Origin: Catenuloplanes atrovinosus
GTDB taxonomy: Bacteria > Actinomycetota > Actinomycetes > Mycobacteriales > Micromonosporaceae
Assembly (NCBI RefSeq): GCF_031458235.1
Contig: NZ_JAVDYB010000001.1
Span: 6,638,501-6,702,500 of the forward strand
Length of the DNA stretch: 64,000 nt
Direction: 5' to 3'
Below the pieces are notes generated by a model. That model was not told the origin of the DNA, did no database searches, and worked only from the letters and a program-made list of their open reading frames with translations. The position numbers were made by a program, and so were the translations under genes. Of this stretch, positions 57,180 to 64,000 are shown piece after piece; within the stretch, counting starts at the first letter, position 1; each line of letters starts with the position of its first letter.

Positions 57180-58565
57180 TTACCGCCGGATGCCCATCCC
57201 CAGTCGGCGCACGGTGCGCAGCCACAGGTCCGGCCGCCCCTCGTGGTCGTCCGCGCGGGCCAGCGACCGGCGGGTGAGCGTGATCGCCAGCGTCCGCGCC
57301 GGCTCCGGCGGGAACGGCACCGGCTTCCGGCGCACCGTGGCCAGCTCGGTCAGCTCGGTGCGCCGGCCGCTGAGCAGGTCGAGACTGACCCGCGCGGCGA
57401 ACCGGGTGGCGGAGACGCCGAGCCCGGTGAAGCCCGCGGCGTAGGCCACCTTGCCGCCGTACGCGGTGCCGTGGAACGCGAAGAAGCGGGTGCAGGTGTC
57501 GACCGCACCACCCCACCGGTGGCTGAACCGCACGTCCGCGAGCTGCGGGAACGTGACGGCGAAGCGCCGGGCGAGCGTCTCGAACGAGGCCCGGCGCTGG
57601 GCCAGCACGGGCGCCGTCCGGCCGCCGGCGTGGAAGATCGGGTCGTACCCGCCGAACAGGATTCGGTGGTCCCGCGTGATCCGGTAGTAGTGGAACCGGT
57701 TACCCAGGCCGGAGACGCCCTGCCGCCGCCGCCAGCCGATCGAGGCGAGCTGCGGCGCGGTGAGCGGCTCGGTCATCAGCGCGTAGTCGTAGACCGGGGC
57801 GACGAAGTGCCGCAGGCGGCGCAGCAGCGGCGGGAACGCGTTGGTGGCGAGGATCGCCCGGCCGGCCCGGACCGCGCCGTGCGGGGTGGTCAGCCGGACC
57901 GCCGCGCCCTCGTCGGACAGGCCGGTGACCCGGGTGTGCTCGTGGATGCGGACGCCCTGCTCCAGGCAGACGCGGCGCAGGCCCCAGGCCAGCCGGGCCG
58001 GGTCCACCAGCGCGGTGCCGCGCCGGTCCCAGGCGGCGTAGAGATAGGTCGGCGAGTCCAGCTCGGCGCGGACCGCGGCGGAGTCGAGCAGGCGGACAGT
58101 GCGGCCGTACGCCATGGCCAGCACCGCGCTCTCGGCGAGCTGCGTCACCTGGTACGCCTCGGTCGCGACCTTCAGCTCCCCGGAGCGCACGAAGTCGCAG
58201 TCGATGCCGTGCCGCGCCACCGTCGCCTCGATCGCGTCCAGGTTCTCGGTGCCGAGCCGTTCCAGCGTGACCAGGTCGTCCGGGAACCGGGCGCGCCCGT
58301 TGGCCAGGCCGCCGGTGAGGCTGGTGGCGCAGAACCCGCCGTTGCGCCCGGACGCGGCCCAGCCGCAGGTGCCCGCCTCCAGCACCACCACGTCGCGCGC
58401 CGGGTCGTCCTGCTTGGCCAGCAGCGCGGCCCACAGTCCGGCGTACCCGCCGCCGACGATCGCCAGGTCCGCGGTCCGGACGCCGGACAGCGGCGGCAGC
58501 GGGTCCGGGCGTTCCGGCCGGTCCAGCCAGTACGGGATCGGCGCCGCGTCGCGCAGCGTCCTCAT
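57180..58565 (-). CDS. FAD-dependent amine oxidase (PuuB/DAO type)
   Basis: 461 residues from ATG 58565, overlapping the potC stop by ATGA. FAD Rossmann motif TADLAIVGGGYAGLWAALLA and VVVLEAGTCGWAASGRNGGFC (ASGRNGG is typical for gamma-glutamylputrescine oxidase-like enzymes), and C-terminal YAAGFTGLGVSATRFAARV. Being the last gene of the polyamine importer operon supports oxidation of a polyamine or glutamyl-polyamine to an aldehyde. Exact substrate not shown. Confidence 0.88.
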   Translation of the reverse strand: MRTLRDAAPIPYWLDRPERPDPLPPLSGVRTADLAIVGGGYAGLWAALLAKQDDPARDVVVLEAGTCGWAASGRNGGFCATSLTGGLANGRARFPDDLVTLERLGTENLDAIEATVARHGIDCDFVRSGELKVATEAYQVTQLAESAVLAMAYGRTVRLLDSAAVRAELDSPTYLYAAWDRRGTALVDPARLAWGLRRVCLEQGVRIHEHTRVTGLSDEGAAVRLTTPHGAVRAGRAILATNAFPPLLRRLRHFVAPVYDYALMTEPLTAPQLASIGWRRRQGVSGLGNRFHYYRITRDHRILFGGYDPIFHAGGRTAPVLAQRRASFETLARRFAVTFPQLADVRFSHRWGGAVDTCTRFFAFHGTAYGGKVAYAAGFTGLGVSATRFAARVSLDLLSGRRTELTELATVRRKPVPFPPEPARTLAITLTRRSLARADDHEGRPDLWLRTVRRLGMGIRR

Positions 58566-59335
58566 GACCGCCGGCGCCGGTTGATGATCTCCCCGGCCAC
58601 CACGACGATCACCGCGATCAGGAACATCGCCGTCCCGATCACGTTGACCTGCGGCGGGATGCCGCGCTGCGCGGCGCCCCACACGTACATCGGGAACGTG
58701 ACCGTGGTGCCGGAGTTGAAGTTCGTGATGATGAAGTCGTCGAAGGAGAGCGAGAACGACAGCAGCGCGGCGGCCACGATACCGGGCGCGACCAGCGGCA
58801 GCGTGATCCGGCGGAACGTCTGCCACTCGCCGGCGTAGAGGTCCATCGCGGCCTCCTCCAGCGCCGGGTCCAATCCGGCCAGCCGCGCCTTCACCGTCAC
58901 CACGACGAACGACACGCAGAACATCACGTGCGCGATCACCACGGTCCAGAAGCCGAGCGGGACGCCACCGGCCACGAACAGCGCCAGCAGCGACGAGCCC
59001 ATCACCACCTCGGGCGTGGCCATCGGCATGAAGATCAGCAGGTTGGTCGCGGACCGGCCGCGGAACCGGTGCCGGGCCAGCGCGAACGCCATCAGCGTGC
59101 CGAGCACCGTGGCGATCAGCGTGGCCAGCAGCGCGATCTGGACGCTGCGGCCGACCGCGTCGCACATGTCGCCCGGGCCGCACGGGTTGGCCCAGTTGTC
59201 CAGCGTGAACCGGTGGAAGTCGTAGGACAGCCGGCTGCTCGGCTCGTTGAACGACAGCGCGGCCACCACGAAGATCGGCAGGAACAGGTAGAGCAGGACC
59301 AGCAGGCCGACGGCGAGGACCCAGTTGCGCCTCAC
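58562..59335 (-). CDS. potC: polyamine ABC transporter permease PotC
   Basis: 257 residues from GTG 59335, overlapping the potB stop by GTGA. Six transmembrane helices; LFLPIFVVAALSFN near the start, RHRFRGRSATNLLIFMPMATPEVVMGSSLLALF, EAA loop LDPALEEAAMDLYAGEWQTFRRITLPLVAPGI, and DDFIITNFNSGTTVTFPMYVW, characteristic of PotC. Confidence 0.93.
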   Translation of the reverse strand: MRRNWVLAVGLLVLLYLFLPIFVVAALSFNEPSSRLSYDFHRFTLDNWANPCGPGDMCDAVGRSVQIALLATLIATVLGTLMAFALARHRFRGRSATNLLIFMPMATPEVVMGSSLLALFVAGGVPLGFWTVVIAHVMFCVSFVVVTVKARLAGLDPALEEAAMDLYAGEWQTFRRITLPLVAPGIVAAALLSFSLSFDDFIITNFNSGTTVTFPMYVWGAAQRGIPPQVNVIGTAMFLIAVIVVVAGEIINRRRRS

Positions 59336-60243
59336 AGCACCTCCTCCGTGCCGGATCGGCGCACGTAGACGAGCACGATCGCCAGGATCGCGGCCATCAG
59401 GATGAACGACAGCGCGGCGGCCTGCGGGTAGTCCAGCCGCACCAGGAACGCCGAGTCGATCACGTTGCCGATCATGTACTGCCGGGGCGTGCCGAGCAGT
59501 TCCGCGTTGATGTAGTCGCCGGTCGCCGGGATGAACGTCAGCAGCGTGCCGGCCACCACGCCGGGCATGCTGAGCGGCAGCGTGACCCGGAAGAACGTGC
59601 TGACCGGGCCGGCGTAGAGATCGCTCGCGGCCTCCAGCACGCGACGGTCCAGCCGCTCCAGGTTCGCGTAGAGCGGCAGCACCATGAACGGCAGGAAGTT
59701 GTAGACCAACCCCATGATCACCGCGGTCGGCGTGGCCAGCAGCCGGCCGTCCGCACCGAGCAGGTGCACCGCGCGCAGCACCTCGACCACCGCGCCGTTG
59801 TCCGACAGGATCGTCTTCCAGGCCAGCGTGCGGACCAGGAAGCTGGTGAAGAACGGCGCGATCACCCCGACCAGCATCAGGTTCCGCCAGCGACCGGCGC
59901 GGTGCGCGATCGCGTACGCCAGCGGGTAGCCGAGCAGCAGGCAGATCGCGGTGGCCGCGGCCGCGTAGCCGATCGACCGCAGGAAATGCCACCGGTACGC
60001 CTCCAGCGCGGCCGGGTAGTTGCCGAACGACCAGGTCATCGCGTACCCGGTGGTCAGCGACCCGCTCGGGTCGTAGAGGCTGGTCGCGCCGAGCTGCACC
60101 AGCGGGATCACGAAGAAGACCAGCAGCCACAGCCCGGCCGGAAGCATCAGCAGGTACGGCAGCCACCGCCGGCGCCGCCCCGAGCGCGGCGGGGCCGGCG
60201 GCGTGTTCGCCCCCACCCCGGCCCCGATCGCCGCGACGCTCAT
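59332..60243 (-). CDS. potB: polyamine ABC transporter permease PotB
   Basis: 303 residues. ATG 60243 overlaps the stop of the second micro-ORF (ATGA). Six transmembrane helices; LPYLLMLPAGLWLLVFFVIPLVQLGATSLYDPSG, FFTSFLVRTLAWKTIL (PotB hallmark), EAA loop DRRVLEAASDLYAGPVSTFFRVTLPLSMPGV and TGDYINAELLG. Confidence 0.93.
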   Translation of the reverse strand: MSVAAIGAGVGANTPPAPPRSGRRRRWLPYLLMLPAGLWLLVFFVIPLVQLGATSLYDPSGSLTTGYAMTWSFGNYPAALEAYRWHFLRSIGYAAAATAICLLLGYPLAYAIAHRAGRWRNLMLVGVIAPFFTSFLVRTLAWKTILSDNGAVVEVLRAVHLLGADGRLLATPTAVIMGLVYNFLPFMVLPLYANLERLDRRVLEAASDLYAGPVSTFFRVTLPLSMPGVVAGTLLTFIPATGDYINAELLGTPRQYMIGNVIDSAFLVRLDYPQAAALSFILMAAILAIVLVYVRRSGTEEVL

Positions 60244-60317
60244 GCTGACTCACCCTCTTCGCTGCGGTTTCGCGGTGGGACGCACTGAGCCGATGATTCG
60301 CTCGCAAGCTCGCTCAT
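60240..60317 (-). CDS. 25-residue micro-ORF, copy 2 of array 2
   Basis: Starts MSELASESSAQCVPPRN, ends EEGESA. Stop overlaps the potB ATG; GAGGGTGAG inside it is the likely potB ribosome binding site. Confidence 0.55.
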   Translation of the reverse strand: MSELASESSAQCVPPRNRSEEGESA

Positions 60318-60391
60318 GCTGACTCACCCTCTCCGCTGCGGTTTCGCGGTGGGACGCACTGAGCCGATGATTCGCTCGCAAGCTCGCTCAT
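60314..60391 (-). CDS. 25-residue micro-ORF, copy 1 of array 2
   Basis: Starts MSELASESSAQCVPPRN, ends GEGESA. ATG overlaps the potA stop. One codon (Gly for Glu at residue 20) separates it from copy 2. Confidence 0.55.
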   Translation of the reverse strand: MSELASESSAQCVPPRNRSGEGESA

Positions 60392-61515
60392 GCCGCCACC
60401 AGCGCCTGCGTCGCGTCGCCCGCGCCGTGTGCGCGGTCGAGCAGGAACGCGTGCGCCGGGTTCCAGGCGACCGTGACGTCGGTACCCGGCCGCAGCGGCC
60501 CGTCGACGCCGATGTTCGGCGCGAACACCGACAGCTCCGTGTCCCAGGCGGTCCGCACCAGGTACTGCGTGCTGACGCCCACGTAGGAGGAGTCGGTGAC
60601 CGTGCCGGTGACGTGCTGCAGGCCGCCCGGCACCTGGTCCGCGGTGGCGAAGAGGTGCATCTTCTCCGGCCGTACCCCCAGGTAGACCTCGTCGCCGGTG
60701 GCACGCGACCGCGCGGCCGGGACGGTGAACCGCGCGCCGTGCGCGGTGACCAGCAGGTCGTCCCCGCTGCGCCCGCCGCCGGTCGCGGCCAGCAGGTTGG
60801 ACTGGCCGAGGAAGTTGGCCACGAACGGCGTGGCCGGGAACTCGTAGATCTCGGTCGGCGCGCCGAGCTGCTCGATCCGCCCCGCGTTCATCACCGCGAC
60901 CGTGTCGGCCATCGTCATGGCCTCCTCCTGGTCGTGCGTGACGTGCACGAACGTGATGCCGACCTCGGTCTGGATGCGCTTGAGCTCGATCTGCATCTGG
61001 CGGCGCAGCTTCAGGTCCAGCGCGCCGAGCGGCTCGTCGAGCAGCAGCACCTGCGGGTGGTTGATCAGTGCGCGGGCCAGCGCGACCCGCTGCTGCTGCC
61101 CGCCGGAGAGCTGAGCCGGGCGGCGGGCGCCGAAGCCGGCCAGCTCGACCAGCGACAGCATCTGCTCGACCTGCGGCCTGACGTTCCGCACGCCCTTGCG
61201 CCGCAGGCCGAACGCGACGTTCTCGGCGATGGTCAGGTGCGGGAACAGCGCATAGCTCTGGAACACGGTGTTGACGGGCCGCTGGTACGGCCGGAGCCGG
61301 GTGATGTCCTTGCCGCCGAGCGTGACCTGTCCGCCGGTGGGCTCCTCCAGGCCGGCCACCATCCGCAGCGTGGTGGTCTTGCCGCAGCCGGACGCGCCGA
61401 GCAGCGCGAAGAACGCGCCCTGCGGGATGGTCAGCGTCAGGTCGTCCACCGCGGTGAACATCCCGAACCGCTTGGTCACGCTCGTCAGGCGCAGACCCTC
61501 GCCGTCAACACTCAT
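60388..61515 (-). CDS. potA: polyamine ABC transporter ATPase PotA
   Basis: 375 residues. Walker A GASGCGKTTT (near 36-45), Q-loop FQSYALFPHLTI, signature LSGGQQQRVALARAL, Walker B VLLLDEPLGALD, switch His in VTHDQEEAM, and a C-terminal TOBE regulatory domain. 10 bases after potD1. The last codon is followed by the first micro-ORF through ATGA. Confidence 0.95.
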   Translation of the reverse strand: MSVDGEGLRLTSVTKRFGMFTAVDDLTLTIPQGAFFALLGASGCGKTTTLRMVAGLEEPTGGQVTLGGKDITRLRPYQRPVNTVFQSYALFPHLTIAENVAFGLRRKGVRNVRPQVEQMLSLVELAGFGARRPAQLSGGQQQRVALARALINHPQVLLLDEPLGALDLKLRRQMQIELKRIQTEVGITFVHVTHDQEEAMTMADTVAVMNAGRIEQLGAPTEIYEFPATPFVANFLGQSNLLAATGGGRSGDDLLVTAHGARFTVPAARSRATGDEVYLGVRPEKMHLFATADQVPGGLQHVTGTVTDSSYVGVSTQYLVRTAWDTELSVFAPNIGVDGPLRPGTDVTVAWNPAHAFLLDRAHGAGDATQALVAA

Positions 61516-61525
61516 TCTCGCTCCG

Positions 61526-62785
61526 TCACTTGTCGCTGACCTTCGCCACGACCTGGTCCCAGCGCGCGCGGTACCGCGCCTCCTCGTCCGGTTCCAGCGC
61601 CATGAAGATACGGGTGGTCGCCAGCGTGTCCGGGTCCGGGAAGATCAGCGGGTTCGCGGCCAGGTCCGGGTCGATCTTCTCCATCTCCGCCTGCGCGCCG
61701 GCGACCGGGCAGATGTAGTTCACGTAGGCGGCCACCTCGGCCGCGACCGCGGGTTCGTAGTAGTAGTTCATCAGGTTCAACGCGTTGTCGAGGTGCGCCG
61801 ACGTGACCGGGACCTGCATGTTGTCGGAGAACAGCATCGAGCCGGTCTCCGGCGCCACGAACTGGATCGCGTCGTTGTCGAACTGGAGCTGCACCACGTC
61901 GCCGGACCACGCCATGCAGGCCGCCACGTCGCCGTTGCCCAGGTCCTCCGCGTACTCGTTGCCGGTGAACGCGACGATCTGGCCGGCCTCGACCGCGCTG
62001 TCCAGCACCTCGATCGCCTCCTCGAAGTGGCTCTCGGAGAAGTCGCTCGCGTTGTAGCCGAGCGACTGCATGATCAGGCCGATCGTGTCCCGCATGTCCG
62101 ACAGCAGCGTCACGCGGCCCTTGAGGTCGGAGCGGGTGAGCAGTTCCTCGACGGTACGGACCGGGCGGACCTCGCCGCCGTGGTAGGCGATCCCGGAGAG
62201 GCCGGACTGCCACGGCACGGCGTACCGGCGGTCGCGGTCCCAGGAGCGGATGCGCAGGTTCGGCAGCAGGTTCGCCTCCACGTTCTTCAGCCGGGCCAGG
62301 TCCAGCCGCTGCGCGTACCCGTCGCGGATGAGCTGCGCGGAGGCCCAGTCGGTGAGCACCACGATGTCGTCGGACGGCGCGCAGGCGGCCAGCTTCGGCG
62401 TCAGCCCGGCCATGAACTCGACGTTGTCGTTGATCTCCTCCTTGTACGTGACCGCGATGCCGGAGCGCTCCTGGAACGCCTCCAGCGTCGGCCGGCTCCG
62501 CTCGTCCTCGGTCAGGTCGATGTAGAGCGGCCAGTTGTTGAAGACGAGCGTCTTCTCGGTCTCCGACACGTCCCGGGCCAGGCAGGTGAACGTGGGTGCG
62601 GCGGTATCGCGGGACCGCAGCGCCGCGATCGTGCCGCCGCCGGCCGCCAGGACGCCGAGTCCGGCGGCGCCGAGCAGCAGTCCGCGCCGGGACGCGGTGC
62701 GGGGCGCGCGATGGGTGCGCACCCCGCCCCCGCCGTTCACGGTCCGCAGTACCTCGCGGGCCTCTGGGGTCAGGGACCGTCTCAT
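61526..62785 (-). CDS. PotD-type polyamine-binding protein (copy 1, Tat-like signal)
   Basis: 419 residues from ATG 62785 (GGAGG 5 bases upstream). N-terminus has SRRGLLLGAAGLGVLAAGGG, a twin-arginine-like signal without lipobox Cys. PotD fold: LVFNNWPLYIDL, LTDWASAQLIRDGYAQRLD, YAVPWQSGLSGIAYHG, MAWSGDVVQLQ, YYYEPAVAAEVAAYVNYICPV. Tandem paralogue of the upstream binding protein; 10 bases before potA. Confidence 0.92.
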   Translation of the reverse strand: MRRSLTPEAREVLRTVNGGGGVRTHRAPRTASRRGLLLGAAGLGVLAAGGGTIAALRSRDTAAPTFTCLARDVSETEKTLVFNNWPLYIDLTEDERSRPTLEAFQERSGIAVTYKEEINDNVEFMAGLTPKLAACAPSDDIVVLTDWASAQLIRDGYAQRLDLARLKNVEANLLPNLRIRSWDRDRRYAVPWQSGLSGIAYHGGEVRPVRTVEELLTRSDLKGRVTLLSDMRDTIGLIMQSLGYNASDFSESHFEEAIEVLDSAVEAGQIVAFTGNEYAEDLGNGDVAACMAWSGDVVQLQFDNDAIQFVAPETGSMLFSDNMQVPVTSAHLDNALNLMNYYYEPAVAAEVAAYVNYICPVAGAQAEMEKIDPDLAANPLIFPDPDTLATTRIFMALEPDEEARYRARWDQVVAKVSDK

Positions 62786-62873
62786 TGCGCCTCCGCGGGT
62801 GTTGCATGTGGACGGGATTCCCACTGATGGGGCATGGCCGCGTCACCCTAGCCCGCGGGAGGCGGATCGGTTG

Positions 62874-64000
62874 TTACGCCCCGATAACGGCTTGAAACTT
62901 CTGCTCGTACGTCTTCTCCGTCGCCTCGTCGAGCGCCATGAAGACCTTCGCCTTCGACGTGACGGTCTCGTCCGGGAAGATGAGCGGATTCGACGCCAGC
63001 TCCGGATCGAGCTTCTCCGCCTCCGCGCTCGCGCCCTCGACCGGGCAGATGTAATTCACGTACGCCGCGACCTCGGCCGCCACCACCGGGTCGTAGTAGT
63101 AGTCGATCAGCGCCTCGGCGTTCGCCTTGTGCGCCGCCTTGTTCGGCACGTGCATGTTGTCCGCGTAGAGGATGCAGCCCGACTCCGGAATGACGAACCG
63201 CACCTTCTCGTCCTCGAAGGCGAGCTGGATGACGTCGCCGGACCAGCCGATGGCCGCCGCGATGTCGCCCTTGGCGAGCTCGGTGGCGTAGTCGTTGCCG
63301 GTGAACCGGCGGATCTGGCCGGAGTCCACCGCCTTCTGCAGCTTGGCGAGCGCGTCGTCGAACTGCGCCGCGGTGAAGTTCGCCGGGTCGTGCCCGTTGG
63401 ACTGCAGCAGCAGGCCCATCGTGTCGCGCATCTCGGCGAGCGCGGTCACCCGGCCCTTCAGGTCCGCGCGGGTCAGCAGCTCGTCGACGGTACGCACCTC
63501 GCCGGTGACGTTGCCGTTGTAGGCCAGGCCGGTGAGGCCGGCCTGCCACGGGATCGCGTACTCGTTCGCCGGGTCGAACGACCGGTTCCGCAGCGAGGAG
63601 AGCAGGTTCTTCTCCACCGCCGGGATCTTCGCCCTGTCCAGCTTCTGCACCCAGCCGAGCCGGATCAGCCGCGCCGACATCCAGTCGGTGAGCACGATGA
63701 TGTCGCGGTCGGTCGGCTGGCATCCGGCGAGCTGATTCTGCACCTTGCCGAAGAACTCGTTGTTGTCGTTGATGTCCTCGTTGTACGTGACCGCGATGCC
63801 GCTCCTGGCGGTGAACGCCTCCAGCGTCGGGCGCTTCGACTCGTCGTCGGCATCCACGTCGACGTAGAGCGGCCAGTTCGAGAAGACCAGCGTCTTCTCG
63901 GTGCCGGACCGGTCCTCGCTGACGCAGGTCTCCGCGGTCTGCGTCTGCCCCTTCGTGCCGCACGCGGCCAGCGCGCCACCGGTGGCCGCGAGCGCGGACG
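62874..64000 (-). CDS. PotD-type polyamine-binding lipoprotein (copy 2), 5' end outside window
   Basis: 375 codons visible in frame from 63998; the start lies beyond the window. The visible N-terminus S-A-L-A-A-T-G-G-A-L-A-A-C-G is the end of a lipoprotein signal (lipobox LAAC). Strongly similar to copy 1: LVFSNWPLYVDVD, LTDWMSARLIRLGWVQKLD, YAIPWQAGLTGLAYNG, GWSGDVIQLAFED, YYYDPVVAAEVAAYVNYICPV. Probably the first gene of the operon potD2-potD1-potA-potB-potC-FAD oxidase. Confidence 0.92.
   Translation of the reverse strand, partial: SALAATGGALAACGTKGQTQTAETCVSEDRSGTEKTLVFSNWPLYVDVDADDESKRPTLEAFTARSGIAVTYNEDINDNNEFFGKVQNQLAGCQPTDRDIIVLTDWMSARLIRLGWVQKLDRAKIPAVEKNLLSSLRNRSFDPANEYAIPWQAGLTGLAYNGNVTGEVRTVDELLTRADLKGRVTALAEMRDTMGLLLQSNGHDPANFTAAQFDDALAKLQKAVDSGQIRRFTGNDYATELAKGDIAAAIGWSGDVIQLAFEDEKVRFVIPESGCILYADNMHVPNKAAHKANAEALIDYYYDPVVAAEVAAYVNYICPVEGASAEAEKLDPELASNPLIFPDETVTSKAKVFMALDEATEKTYEQKFQAVIGA

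Larger units (their letters stand above)
60240..60391 (-). repeat. two tandem 74-base micro-ORF cassettes between potA and potB
   Basis: Two 74-base units (starts 60391 and 60317), differing at one base, fill the potA-potB junction exactly. The first ~33 bases (ATGAGCGAGCTTGCGAGC... to GGCTCAG) match array 1 at 42841-43140; the second half is different from array 1. All joints are ATGA. Confidence 0.95.

Overview
The window is 64 kb of very GC-rich DNA (strong G/C third-position bias, many GTG and TTG starts, 4-base ATGA/GTGA gene overlaps). The gene order secA / hpf / comFC / lpqB-mtrB-mtrA / DUF4129-DUF4350-moxR-DUF58 / spoIIM / RDD / ahcY / manA / SIS / manB, together with XRE+DUF397 pairs and a BldC-like protein, points to a filamentous actinobacterium, most likely Micromonosporaceae (an Actinoplanes- or Catenuloplanes-like genus). 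This is inference from gene content; no 16S or tRNA gene was recognised.

Layout. 0-7 kb: end of an Lrp/AsnC regulator, a BldC-like protein, an Rv3235-like protein, a frameshifted gene remnant, secA, and two tandem-domain GNAT acetyltransferases. 7-13 kb: long-form hibernation factor, ComFC, and the mtrA-mtrB-lpqB envelope-sensing operon. 13-21 kb: a five-gene overlapping membrane/MoxR/DUF58 operon, a 700-base gap with an imperfect ~110-base tandem repeat, then divergent spoIIM and RDD genes. 21-31 kb: XRE/DUF397 regulator pair, ahcY, and the mannose-phosphate cluster (manA, CDF transporter, SIS isomerase, Trm112-like, manB), a secreted anchored protein and endonuclease V. 31-36 kb: aldehyde dehydrogenases and a GABA-type aminotransferase. 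36-40 kb: a polymorphic toxin and overlapping immunity gene. 40-45 kb: ExaC-type aldehyde dehydrogenase + DUF779 with a GAF regulator, and a YbaB/WXG100-like pair. 45-48 kb: lysE/argP and a copper-monooxygenase-like lipoprotein. 48-56 kb: a probable chitin/GlcNAc-type locus (two GH16-like enzymes, GntR, sugar ABC transporter, GH20). 56-64 kb: DUF1963 protein, FAD amine oxidase, and a spermidine/putrescine ABC operon.

How genes may work together. The polyamine importer (57-64 kb) plus FAD oxidase could feed aminobutyraldehyde dehydrogenase and the 4-aminobutyrate-type aminotransferase at 33-36 kb. The GntR locus probably imports and hydrolyses an amino-sugar oligomer. The large protein at 36-40 kb joins a WXG100/CpnT-like N-terminal region to a C-terminal RelA/SpoT-like domain, so a nucleotide pyrophosphokinase toxin with its own immunity gene is proposed.

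Most novel observation. Two unlinked operons carry tandem 74-base elements exactly at gene junctions: four copies between the YbaB-like and WXG100-like genes (42841-43140) and two between potA and potB (60240-60391), all on the minus strand. Every copy is a complete 25-codon micro-ORF beginning MSE(L/R)ASESSAQ, with its own Shine-Dalgarno-like sequence for the next start, and is joined to its neighbours by ATGA stop-start overlaps. They look like a dispersed family of translational-coupling cassettes.
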